The notes under the pieces were generated by a model, which made no database searches, was not told the DNA's origin, and saw only the letters and a program-made list of their open reading frames with translations. Position numbers and translations under genes: made by a program. This document shows positions 53,680-62,324 of a stretch of 64,000 nt of DNA, piece by piece. Every line of letters starts with the position of its first letter. Within the stretch, counting starts at the first letter, position 1. Origin of the DNA: JAWLDA01 sp041686855 (GTDB lineage: Bacteria > Bacillota > Limnochordia > DTU080 > RSA5); assembly GCA_041686855.1 (NCBI GenBank), contig JAWLDA010000008.1, forward strand, positions 1 through 64,000, given 5' to 3'.

Positions 53680-54984
53680 TCACTCTGCTCGAGCTTGTTC
53701 CAAAATCGCCGCCACCTGCTGGTGCAGATCCAAGAGGACATTTCTGGGCGACTCCCCACCCTGAAAGACCCGCGAGTTAATCTGCGAACGATACAAGCCC
53801 CGGATCTCGTTCACGCCTGCACCGGTGTAGTTAGGATAACTTTCAGGATCGATCATCGTCTCGCTGATCACGTCCAACATCTGATTGGTGAGCCCAAGGG
53901 TCTCCCCCAGCACCGGCAGAGAGTTTCGATTTGCAGAGATTCGTCCGGTGAGCCTGACGAACTCGTCACTCGCGTCCACGGTTCCCATGAGGAATAGAAT
54001 CCACTCCATCGCCAATTCCGGGTGCTCACTCTCTCGGCTGATTTGAAAGCCGTCGGTAAAGATCAGCGTTCCCCGGTTTGCCGGCCCTTGTAACGGAAGG
54101 GCCATCCCCCAGTCCCACGGATCTTCGGCTCGGTTGGTCCCAAACCAGTTGGGGATAGCGCCAGGCGACGCCGTCACATTAAACCCGACCTGGCCGGCAA
54201 CGAAACTGGCTGAGGGCGCCACAACGCCACGCTCGTTTAGGTCCACGAGGAACTCCAGGCCTCGCAGCACTTCGGGGGAGTTGAATCGACTCTCCGTGGG
54301 GTTGACGGCTCGGTCAAACAGCCATCCGCCCGCCTGCCGCACCGTGGTCGACTGCGCCCACATGCGCGCCGTGTCGGCGATCCCCCATTGGTCAAACTCG
54401 CCGTCTCCATTGACATCCCGAGTGAGCACCTGCGCCACTTCGGAGGCGTACTTCCACGTCCACTGGTCGGGATGCTCATCAGGGCTGGCCAGACCGTACT
54501 GCTCAAAGAGGTCGCGGTTAAAGAGCGTGACGTTAGGCCCTGAATCGACCGGAAAGCCCCACACCGAGCCGTCCGACCATGTAAACGCCCTCAGCGAGAT
54601 GGGCAAGAAGACGTCGTTGTCAAACATCCGCTCTAGGTAGGGGTTCAAATCCAAAAAGAGTCCTTGGGCCTGTAGTTGACCTCCGTCCCGAGCGTTGAAT
54701 TCTGATATATCCGGAGCTAAATCTCCAGCGGACATCACCAGGTAGCCGTCGACGTAAGCGCTCTCTTCGAGAATTTGAATGGTTACATCCGGATGCAGCG
54801 TCTCAAACTCCTCAGCCTTTTGTGCGACATATTCGCGCCACCTATCGCCGTGTCCACTGTAACCGTAGTGAACCAGCTCTACTGCGCTCGCTGGCAACGC
54901 AACGATAACGATGAGTGTTAGGGAGAGAAGTAGGGACCGAAGTGGAGATGGAAGCGAGGATCGAAGTGGGGTTCGAAGTGGCAT
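53680..54984 (-). CDS. Extracellular solute-binding protein, family 1
   Basis: 434 residues from ATG 54984 (AAAGGAG eight bases upstream; GTG 54993 is too close). Signal peptide n-region is built of a 12-bp DNA repeat read as PLRT-PLRS-SLPS-PLRS, then LLLSLTLIVIVALPASA. Family features FETLHPDVTIQILEES, GDLAPDISEFNA and SDGSVWGFPVDSG. It shares a 224-bp region with a divergent isomerase gene; no permease genes adjacent. Substrate unknown. Confidence 0.92.
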   Translation of the reverse strand: MPLRTPLRSSLPSPLRSLLLSLTLIVIVALPASAVELVHYGYSGHGDRWREYVAQKAEEFETLHPDVTIQILEESAYVDGYLVMSAGDLAPDISEFNARDGGQLQAQGLFLDLNPYLERMFDNDVFLPISLRAFTWSDGSVWGFPVDSGPNVTLFNRDLFEQYGLASPDEHPDQWTWKYASEVAQVLTRDVNGDGEFDQWGIADTARMWAQSTTVRQAGGWLFDRAVNPTESRFNSPEVLRGLEFLVDLNERGVVAPSASFVAGQVGFNVTASPGAIPNWFGTNRAEDPWDWGMALPLQGPANRGTLIFTDGFQISRESEHPELAMEWILFLMGTVDASDEFVRLTGRISANRNSLPVLGETLGLTNQMLDVISETMIDPESYPNYTGAGVNEIRGLYRSQINSRVFQGGESPRNVLLDLHQQVAAILEQARAE

Positions 54985-55075
54985 GTTATACACTCCTTTT
55001 ACAATTGGGGTTATGGCTGCCTTTTATCAAAACTTGATTCCTCCCTTTATAATTTGATGGTAATTTTTCCGATTT

Positions 55076-55120
55076 CCAATAACGCAATTGCCAATAACGC
55101 AATTGCCAACAATGAAATTG
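55076..55120. repeat. Three 15-bp tandem repeats in a divergent promoter region
   Basis: CCAATAACGCAATTG at 55076 and 55091, then CCAACAATGAAATTG at 55106, and a partial fourth. It lies midway between divergent binding-protein and isomerase genes, where iteron-like repeats could bind a regulator, or may simply be one more of the short repeats typical of this genome. Confidence 0.85.
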
Positions 55121-55208
55121 CCAACTACACAACGATGGAGTGCAAGGCCGCACACCTTTAAGGATTTCACGGAATTCACACCGAACCATAGGACGGAGGT
55201 GATTCCCA

Positions 55209-56063
55209 ATGAACCGACTCTCTCTCAACAGCTGGAGTCTCAACGAGATGCTTGGACCCAGTCGCTTCTCCCGTGTTACAACCAGCGGCTCTCGCCCGCA
55301 AATTGTCCAGGAGGTCGAGGAGCACCCCGAAAAGCTCTCGCTACTCAGCCTGCCAGCCGAGTTGGCTGCGCGCGGAATTGGAGCGGTCGATATCTGCTAT
55401 TTTCACATGCCGACGACCGACCCGTCATTCTTGCAGGAGCTGCGCGCCGCTCTTCAGCAGGCCGGCGTGGAACTCTTCTGCCTCCTGATTGACTTCGGGG
55501 ATCTGACCCAGCCCGACTCGGAGCAACGTGAACTCGAGATAAAACACGTCATCTCGTGGATTTATGCGGCCGGCCAACTAGGGGCACTGTGTGCTCGGCC
55601 CGTGGCCGGGAACGCGTCCGCTACGGATCAAGAAGCTCTCAAGCAGGCTGTTCAAGGGTACTTGCGACTTGCTTCGGTCGCCGAAGATGTAGGCGTGCGT
55701 CTTCTTACGGAAAACCTAGGCGCCTTTACGCGAGACCCCGACACGCTCTTGACACTCCTCGATCGACTCGAGGGGAAGGTTGGGCTCGTCGCGGATTTCG
55801 GCAACGGGCGTCGTGTCGGCGAGTACAACGATCTTAAACGCCTCCTGGCCCGCGCCGAATCAGCCCACGCGAAACCCGAGGTGCGCTTAGACGGCACCCT
55901 CGAAGAGGCAGACTTTCTCACTTGCGTCCGATGTGCCGAGGAGGTTGGATACACCGGTCCGTACACAATAGTTTACCGAGGTCCCTGGGATCCTTGGAAA
56001 GGCATTGAGAAGACGAAAGCGTTAATCGAGTCGGGGATAAACGCTGCTGGATCAAGCGAGTAG
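55209..56063 (+). CDS. Sugar phosphate isomerase/epimerase-like TIM barrel
   Basis: 284 residues, ATG with GGAGG eleven bases upstream. TIM-barrel features of the AP-endonuclease-2 family: NSWSLNEML, IDFGDLTQPD, RLLTENLG with the metal glutamate, LVADFGNG with the Asp, and a late glutamate-lacking YTIVYRGPWD. It is divergent from a sugar-binding protein, and the adjacent short repeats and array 2 follow. Substrate unknown. Confidence 0.88.
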   Translation: MNRLSLNSWSLNEMLGPSRFSRVTTSGSRPQIVQEVEEHPEKLSLLSLPAELAARGIGAVDICYFHMPTTDPSFLQELRAALQQAGVELFCLLIDFGDLTQPDSEQRELEIKHVISWIYAAGQLGALCARPVAGNASATDQEALKQAVQGYLRLASVAEDVGVRLLTENLGAFTRDPDTLLTLLDRLEGKVGLVADFGNGRRVGEYNDLKRLLARAESAHAKPEVRLDGTLEEADFLTCVRCAEEVGYTGPYTIVYRGPWDPWKGIEKTKALIESGINAAGSSE

Positions 56064-56094
56064 TCATCCGTTGTTGCACTTCTGATGAGGGGGG

Positions 56095-57720
56095 CGTTGC
56101 CCTTGTCGTTGCCCTTGTCGTTGCCCTCTGGTGAGGAACGATTGCTCGTCGGCGAGCAATCGTTCCTCACCAGAGGTGCTTCAGCGCCGCTTCTACGGCT
56201 TTCTGCGGCGTTTTGGCAGCAGTCCGACGACCCCGCGGCGATTTTCTCGCACAGCCAAGCAGGATGCCAGGGCTTGGGGCGCGGAGTCGTAATCCCTAAT
56301 GCCCAGCTACGAGCTTTTGGCGTTTTGCTCACCGTTGCGTCACTCTCAGCCTCCGCGATGATTTCGCCGTTGTTACCCTCCTGGCGAGGAGCAATTGCTC
56401 CTCGGCGAGCAATCGTTCCTCACCAGAGGTGCATCAGCGCCATTTTTGCGCCTTTTTGGCAGCGTTTCGCCGTCGTCGCGGCGATTTTGGTTAGCCGAGC
56501 AGGATGCCAGAGCTTGGGGCGCGGAGTCGTAATCCCTAAAGCCCAGCTACAAGCCTTGTCGTTTTGCTCACCGTTGCGTCAATCTCATCCTCCGCGATGA
56601 TTTCGCCGTTGTTACCCTCCTGGCGAGGAGCAATTGCTCGTCGGCGAGCAATCGTTCCTCACCAGAGGCGCATCAGCGCCATTTTTGCGCCTTTTTGGCA
56701 GCGTTTCGCCGTCGTCGCGGCGATTTTGGTTAGCCGAGCAGGATGCCAGGGCTCGGGACACGGAGTCGTAACTCCTTAAGCCCAGCTACGAGCTTTTTGC
56801 GTTTTGCTCACCGTTGCGTCACTCTCAGCCTCCGCGATGATTTCGCCGTTGTTACCCTCCTGGTGGGGGGCAGTTGCTCGTCGGCGAGCAATCGTTCCTC
56901 ACGAGAGGCGCATCAGCGCCGCTTCTACGGCTTTTCTGCGCCGTTTTTGCGCTGTTCGTCGCCCCCGCAGCCACTTTGCAGCGACCGAGTAAGATTTCAG
57001 GGCTCGGGGCGCGGAGGCGCAACTCCTTAAGCCCAGCTACAAGCCTTGCCGTTTTGCTCACCTTTGCGTCGCTCCCGACCTCCGCGATGATTTCGCCGTT
57101 GTTACCCTCCTGGCGAGGAGCAATTGCTCCTCGGCGAGCATTCATTCCTCACGAGAGGTGCATCAACGCCGCTTCTACGGCTTTCTGCGGCGTTTTGGCA
57201 GCAGTTCGACGAACCCGCGGCGATTTTCGCACAGCAAGCAGGATACCAGGGCTCGGGGCGCGGAGTTGTAATCCCTAAAGCCCAGCTACAAGCCTTGTCG
57301 TTTTGTTCACCTTTGTGTCGCTCCTGGCCTCCGCAATGATTTCAACGTTGTTACCCTCCTGGCGAGGAGCAATTGCTCCTCGGCGAGCAATCGTTCGTCA
57401 CCAGAGGTACACCAGAGGCGCATCAGCGCTAAATATGTGCCATTTCTACGGCTTTCTGCGTTTGGGTGGCGTTTTGCTGCTCCCGCGGCGGCTTGTAGTA
57501 ACGGAGCAAGAAGCCAGAACTCGGGGCTCGGAGGAGTAATCCCTAATGCCCAGCTACAAGTCTGTCTGTTTTGCTCACCTTTGCGTCGCTCCCGAACTCC
57601 GCGATGATTTCGCCGTTGTTACCTTCCTGGCGAGGAGCAATTGCTCCTCGGTCTCGGCGAGCAATCGTTCCTCACCATAGGTACACCAGAGGTACACCAG
57701 AGGCGCATCCAAGGCGCATC
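56095..57720 (+). repeat. Array 2: tandem 240-268-bp structured repeats
   Basis: The anchor TTACCCTCCTGG or a variant recurs at 56372, 56612, 56852, 57102, 57351 and 57619, with a diverged first copy near 56130, giving spacings 240, 240, 250, 249 and 268. Each unit has a GAGCAATCGTTCCTC hairpin arm, a GCGCC-rich terminator-like hairpin with T run and GCCCAGCTAC. It is preceded by three 12-bp repeats (CGTTGCCCTTGT, 56095-56130). Frames are open by chance (SPLLPSWRG-type) but lengths vary out of phase and no ribosome sites are seen. It ends against the 3' end of the HAD gene. Confidence 0.88.
56125..56176. repeat. Perfect 24-bp inverted repeat with TCGG loop
   Basis: Arms 56125-56148 and 56153-56176 are exact reverse complements; each contains TGAGGAACGATTGCTCG or its complement, and the four-base loop is TCGG. 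Later units of array 2 keep one arm nearly intact and a degraded other arm, so this first unit may be the best-preserved form of the element. Confidence 0.9.
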
Positions 57721-57742
57721 ACTCCACGTGATCCAAGCGCGG

Positions 57743-58336
57743 TTACCGGATCAAGCGCAGGATGGCGCTGCGCGTCAGGGAAACATCCCCTCCGTGATGC
57801 ACTCCGTGGATCCCCACGGCCAAGGCCGCCTCGACATTCTCAGGCAAGTCGTCCACAAAAACCACAGCAGATGCGGGGAGACACAGCCGTCCCAGGAGCA
57901 CGTGATACCCTTCAGGTTCGGGCTTCCTAAAACCGATCTCACAAGAGAAACAAAGCGGATCGAACCCCCGAAAAAAGCCCATGCGATGCATGAAGCGCAC
58001 GTGTGAATCCTGGGTATTGGAGTATATCCCTGTTCGCACACCTAACCCTCGCAACTCATCGGCGAATGCGAGCATCTCCTCCGCCGGCGTGAAGCGGCGG
58101 ATCCAAATGTCCGCAAAATCGTCCGGGTCCACGTCTTTGCCGATCGCCTCACGCCATACAGCGGCCTCGTCGAGATCCCCTCGCTGCACCTGAGGATTCA
58201 TATCATAATAGAGCTGCGGCAAATCACTCATGCCCAGCCGTTGGGCCGCTTCCCGGCGATACTCGGCCTCCCCGAGGCGAAGCAACACTCCACCGACATC
58301 GAACACAACCGCTTTGATCTGTTGCTTCACTCTCAT
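57743..58336 (-). CDS. HAD-family hydrolase
   Basis: 197 residues. The four HAD motifs are visible: nucleophile FDVGGVLL (Asp), IYSNTQ (Ser), the KPEPEGY lysine and VVFVDDLPENVEAA (acid pair). The cap is small and helical, as in subfamily I phosphatases of sugars and nucleotides. GAGGTGATC precedes the ATG. It is the last gene of the acid-sugar cluster, 104 bp after ribokinase. Substrate may be a sugar phosphate intermediate. Confidence 0.92.
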   Translation of the reverse strand: MRVKQQIKAVVFDVGGVLLRLGEAEYRREAAQRLGMSDLPQLYYDMNPQVQRGDLDEAAVWREAIGKDVDPDDFADIWIRRFTPAEEMLAFADELRGLGVRTGIYSNTQDSHVRFMHRMGFFRGFDPLCFSCEIGFRKPEPEGYHVLLGRLCLPASAVVFVDDLPENVEAALAVGIHGVHHGGDVSLTRSAILRLIR

Positions 58337-58440
58337 CCGCGATCACCTCGAGATGACTCTTTCGCCGGTTGCACATCGCTTTCCCAATCTCCGATTTTCC
58401 AAACTCCTACGTTCAGACGTTCACCCATAATCTCTTTCAC

Positions 58441-59415
58441 TCACGTCAAATCTCTCTTAGCGTCCGAGGAATCCGCGGAGTCCGACGAGTCCAAGGCGCC
58501 CAAAAACGCATCTACTTCAGTCACCCGAGGCATCGACGGCTGGGCCCCCTTACGGGTGACTGCCAGCGCGGCAACGGCGCTAGCGTAGTGCGCCGCCGTC
58601 ACAAGTGAGTCTCCACCCGCCAAGCGGGCAGCCATCGCTCCGCTGAACGCATCTCCGGCACCGACCGTGTCCACCACCTGTACGGAGTGGGCGGTGATAC
58701 ATGTCATTTCGTCCTCTTCAACTCCGTCGGCCACCACTGCACCCTGCTCACCTAGTGTCACCACGACCGAGCCAACGCCCATCGCAAGGAGCTCGCGCGC
58801 CGCTTCCTTAGCGTCGTCGAGACCCAGCACCGTTCGCCCCGTCAACTGGGACGCTTCCACTTCGTTGGGTGTAAGAACGCTCACCTGGTGCAGCACCTCC
58901 GGGCTGAGCGACTGGGCCGGCGCCGGGTTGAGGATCACCGGTACGTCGGCGGAGGAGGCAAGCTCGATGGCCCGCTCGACCACCGTCATCGGCACCTCGA
59001 GTTGAATTAACACAACGTCCGCCTGTTCAAACGCGCTCCGAGAGTGAGTGATCCACTCTGGATCGAGTGCGTAATTCGCTCCGGCGACCACAATGATGCG
59101 GTTTTGCCCGCTCCGTTCCAAGAGAATGCATGCCACACCGGTCGGTGTCTGCGCCAAGCGCAATACACCGCCGACGTCAATCCCGTCCTGCCGCATTCCC
59201 GCCACGAGTTCGTCGCCGAAAGGGTCGGCACCCACGGCGCCGATCATGGATACGTGCGCGCCAAGTCGAGCCGCGGCGACGGCTTGGTTCGCTCCCTTGC
59301 CACCCGGGAAGCGCTCAAACGTCTCTCCAATGAGGGTCTCCCCCTCCTTAGGCACCCGTTCGGTACGAATCACCAAATCCATGTTGAGGCTACCGACAAC
59401 CAAGACGCGCCCCAT
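58441..59415 (-). CDS. rbsK: Ribokinase (RbsK-type PfkB kinase)
   Basis: 324 residues: GSLNMDLV start, PGGKGANQAVAAARLG substrate loop, NPAPAQ, the VLTPNEVEA block and the anion hole/catalytic base DTVGAGDAFSG. A short Ser/Asp-rich tail (DSSDSADSSD) extends it beyond the usual length. The motif set is that of ribokinase, but other pentoses are possible. It lies 68 bp downstream of the PdxA-like gene on the same strand. Confidence 0.9.
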   Translation of the reverse strand: MGRVLVVGSLNMDLVIRTERVPKEGETLIGETFERFPGGKGANQAVAAARLGAHVSMIGAVGADPFGDELVAGMRQDGIDVGGVLRLAQTPTGVACILLERSGQNRIIVVAGANYALDPEWITHSRSAFEQADVVLIQLEVPMTVVERAIELASSADVPVILNPAPAQSLSPEVLHQVSVLTPNEVEASQLTGRTVLGLDDAKEAARELLAMGVGSVVVTLGEQGAVVADGVEEDEMTCITAHSVQVVDTVGAGDAFSGAMAARLAGGDSLVTAAHYASAVAALAVTRKGAQPSMPRVTEVDAFLGALDSSDSADSSDAKRDLT

Positions 59416-59483
59416 GTGAGCCCCCCACCTCCCTGTTCGAGCGTATCACGCTTGTGGTTTTACTCAGGCGTCCAAGTCGTGCA

Positions 59484-60692
59484 TCAACAAGCGAAAGCAC
59501 GTGGCCCTCCAGCCATGTCCACGGCCAAGTGAATCGCATCGAGCATGCTCTCGTGACTGGCGATCCCCCGGCCCGCAATGTCGAAAGCGACTCCGTGATC
59601 CACGGATGTCCGGATGATCGGCAGGCCCAACGTGACGTTAATTCCGGTGACTGCCGTCCACGCCCCGGTTTGGGCGTCCACTTTAAACCCCGATAGTTTG
59701 ACGGGAATGTGCCCCTGGTCGTGGTACATGGCAACGACGGCATCGTACTGTCCGGCCAACGCCTTCACAAAGACCGTGTCTGGGGGAATCGGACCTTCTA
59801 CGTGCATCCCCGCCTCCTTGGCCTCGAGGACGGCCGGCCGAATCTCGCCCTCATCCTCTGAGCCGAAGAGGCCGCCTTCGCCCGCGTGCGGGTTCAAGCC
59901 GGCCACGGCGATGCAGGGCTTGGAAACGCCCATCTGTTTTACGGCGTCGTGAGTGAGGCGAATCACCTTGAGTACCCGCGACCTGACAATCCGCTTTGCA
60001 ACGTCAGCCAATGCGACGTGCGTCGTCACATGGCTGACACGCAACGAACCCGAGACCAGCATCATGGCGTACTCTGCGGTGTTGGTCAACGCCGAGAAGA
60101 TCTCCGTGTGCCCGGGGTGCGGCACCCCGCTTTGATTGAGTGAGACCTTGTGAATTGGACCCGTAACGACGGCCTGCACGGCGCCGGCCAGTGCCAGCCG
60201 AATCGAGCGCTCGATGTACTCGTAGGCAACCCGCCCGCAGACCGGTGAGATCTGTCCCATCGCGAAGTCTGCGGGCGTGCAGTTGTTCAGATCAATGGCG
60301 CCGACCTCAGCAACCCCGCTCCCCACTCGATCGTCACCTCCGTCCGCGCCGTCACAAGCGCTTACAGCGTCACCACCGTCCGCGCCGTCGTCACTATCAG
60401 CGTCGTCACCATCGTTGTCGCCGTCGCCCACGCGATGGACGGTGGCCGCTTTCTCGATGGCGAACGCGCCGTCCTTGGCCCCTGCTTCTGCCTGCACAAA
60501 GCGTGAATCGACAATCAATCGGGCGGCGAGACCCATCCGTTCCCGAACGGCCTCCAATACTGGGATCGATCCGACAATGAGCGGGTGACACCGCGCGCGC
60601 ACCCTCGGATCGAGCGCTCCTTTGAGGGCAATCTCCGGCCCGATTCCGGCAGGGTCACCCATCGTAATGGCGATTACCGGTTTCTTACTCAT
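59484..60692 (-). CDS. PdxA2-type 4-phospho-acid-sugar dehydrogenase with acidic insert
   Basis: 402 residues of the PdxA family. MGDPAGIGPEI, NQSGVPHPGHTEI, LNPHAGEGGLFG and MYHDQGHIPVKL give the metal and NAD sites. Next to a DUF1537 kinase, the likely reaction is oxidative decarboxylation of a 4-phospho-D-threonate/erythronate to dihydroxyacetone phosphate (PdxA2), not pyridoxine synthesis. An odd insert of about 40 residues (87-129) is almost all Gly, Asp, Ala and Ser and is built of short degenerate DNA repeats. The ATGA overlap with the kinase gene indicates coupling. Confidence 0.92.
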   Translation of the reverse strand: MSKKPVIAITMGDPAGIGPEIALKGALDPRVRARCHPLIVGSIPVLEAVRERMGLAARLIVDSRFVQAEAGAKDGAFAIEKAATVHRVGDGDNDGDDADSDDGADGGDAVSACDGADGGDDRVGSGVAEVGAIDLNNCTPADFAMGQISPVCGRVAYEYIERSIRLALAGAVQAVVTGPIHKVSLNQSGVPHPGHTEIFSALTNTAEYAMMLVSGSLRVSHVTTHVALADVAKRIVRSRVLKVIRLTHDAVKQMGVSKPCIAVAGLNPHAGEGGLFGSEDEGEIRPAVLEAKEAGMHVEGPIPPDTVFVKALAGQYDAVVAMYHDQGHIPVKLSGFKVDAQTGAWTAVTGINVTLGLPIIRTSVDHGVAFDIAGRGIASHESMLDAIHLAVDMAGGPRAFAC

Positions 60693-62317
60693 GACAGAGC
60701 TCTCGCCTCCAGTCCACTCACGGCACGAAAGAGCCGTTCAAGCGTGCGCGAATCCCCAAATGATCCAGATTTCATGACGAGCGGCGTACCGACCAACGCC
60801 CCATCCGCCATCGTGCATAGAGGCACGCCAGGCTCCAGCTCCCGATGCTCAAGGTGTAGGCGGGTGCATCGAGCGCCCGCACACACGGAGCGGACCGTAT
60901 CTCCGCCCACAACTATCAGCGCACCGATCTGCATGCACGCACCCTGAACGGTCGACCTCCTGAACGTTCTCCTGAGAGACCTCCTGAGCGTTCCGGCGGA
61001 CTTCTCCGTCGGCGTCGCCGTTGACCCTACCGTCGACTCTCCCGTAGACCCTGCAGGCGGAATATTCAACGCTGCACTTGAATCGGCATGAGTCAACTCT
61101 TTAGCGGGCGTGCTCGTGACCGCTTCTGCGATGATCGCCTCTAGGGCTGCGTTGAGCGCCGCACTCTCGATGAGTGGCGCATCCTCCGCGACGGAGAGGG
61201 CCACGTGTCCAACGGCGAGACCTTGCACGACCTCCCTAACGACCTCCCTAGCGACCTGCCTAACAACCTCCCGGTCTACCTCCTGAAAGTTCTCCTGAGA
61301 GGCCTTCTGAGCGTTCCGACGGACGTCCACGTCGGTCCCCGTAGGCCCCGATCCCGAGCACACTAGGCGTTCAGCGGCAATGTTGATACGGCGAAAGCCG
61401 ACCTCCTGACCAGAACAAGCCGGAGGGCCGGAACCAGCCGGGCGAGCACGACAAGCGTGCCGCGCAAACGCTTCCAGCTTAGACAGTTGTGTACGCGCCA
61501 TCTCCTTCATACTCAAGGAGACGATAAGCGTGTGCCTGGGCCGTGCCCACCCAAAGGCGTGCGGCAGCTCCCTCGCCAGGCCGGCGCTGCCGGCGAGGAC
61601 TTTCGGAAACGGCAAGTCGACCAGTCCGTCCGCCAAAAGCGCCAGATCTCTACGTTCGACAGCGTCGACCACCACGAGACGCTTCCCCTTTGCGTGTGCG
61701 CTCATGAGCGCCGCCGATACCACCGCGGCTCCGGCCCGCACTCGGTCGAGGGAGAGGCTCTCGATCAGTTCTCCTGGAATTCCGACGGGATCCTTCTCGT
61801 CTCCCTCGCCCGCTCCGCCTCCGGCAAACTCCCGTGCCTGCAACAAGGTGGGGATGTGCGCCGTCGACACAGGGGTGAGGGCGTCCTGACCCACTTCGTG
61901 TTTCGTCACGGGAACACCGTCGACGCACTGGACGCCGTCGACTGTCGTCCGAGCATTTTCAGGGAAGGCCGGCGCTAGGACCAAGAGGCTCCCCGGAACG
62001 GCGTCGAGCATCGCACGCAACTCAGCCGCGAGGTTACCCCTCAGTCCGGAGTCTACCTTTTTATAGAACAACTCAGGCTCGCAGGGTCGCACGGCATCGA
62101 CTGCCGCTCTCACCCTGCGATACGCGTCCCCGGCCGTAAGCGGGCGCGTTCCGAGATCGACCGCCACGGCCGAGCCCGGCTGCACCGAGGCAGTCCCCAG
62201 GCGCTCGACGCTCAACACAACCTCTGTCGGTACCCCTTGCCTTGAGAATTGGATCCCTGTATCCGCCGCCCCGGTTAAGTCGTCCGCCAGAATGCACGCC
62301 AGCAATTTCCCTTGCAT
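60689..62317 (-). CDS. DUF1537 four-carbon acid sugar kinase with repeat-derived insert
   Basis: 542 residues, longer than the usual 400-480. The N-terminus carries the diagnostic ADDLTGAADTGIQF and YKKVDSGLRGN. C-terminally GALIVVGGDTVRSVC is the ATP-site block. Residues about 333-454 hold an insert rich in short repeats: 12-bp units near 61228-61275 and a 40-bp direct repeat. DUF1537 proteins phosphorylate D-threonate, D-erythronate or 3-oxo-tetronates; the PdxA-like partner downstream (4-bp overlap) supports D-threonate/erythronate. ATP-dependent and cytoplasmic. Confidence 0.92.
   Translation of the reverse strand: MQGKLLACILADDLTGAADTGIQFSRQGVPTEVVLSVERLGTASVQPGSAVAVDLGTRPLTAGDAYRRVRAAVDAVRPCEPELFYKKVDSGLRGNLAAELRAMLDAVPGSLLVLAPAFPENARTTVDGVQCVDGVPVTKHEVGQDALTPVSTAHIPTLLQAREFAGGGAGEGDEKDPVGIPGELIESLSLDRVRAGAAVVSAALMSAHAKGKRLVVVDAVERRDLALLADGLVDLPFPKVLAGSAGLARELPHAFGWARPRHTLIVSLSMKEMARTQLSKLEAFARHACRARPAGSGPPACSGQEVGFRRINIAAERLVCSGSGPTGTDVDVRRNAQKASQENFQEVDREVVRQVAREVVREVVQGLAVGHVALSVAEDAPLIESAALNAALEAIIAEAVTSTPAKELTHADSSAALNIPPAGSTGESTVGSTATPTEKSAGTLRRSLRRTFRRSTVQGACMQIGALIVVGGDTVRSVCAGARCTRLHLEHRELEPGVPLCTMADGALVGTPLVMKSGSFGDSRTLERLFRAVSGLEARALS
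60956..61318. repeat. 40-bp direct repeat pair within the DUF1537 gene
   Basis: Copies at 60956-60995 and 61279-61318 share CCTCCTGAA, GTTCTCCTGAGAG and CTGAGCGTTCCG with few mismatches. The distance, 323 bp, is not a multiple of three, so the two copies are read in different frames (RRSLRRTFRRST against QKASQENFQEVD). A 12-bp tandem array at 61228-61275 lies between them. Confidence 0.85.
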
Positions 62318-62324
62318 CCCGGCA

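Noticed and set aside
56085..57539. Short ORFs across array 2 (SPLLPSWRGAIA-type)
   Set aside because: Each is only one repeat long, with out-of-phase unit lengths and hairpins; judged non-coding.
59484..60692. Pyridoxine-pathway PdxA
   Set aside because: Coupling to a DUF1537 kinase and sugar genes points to acid-sugar catabolism instead.
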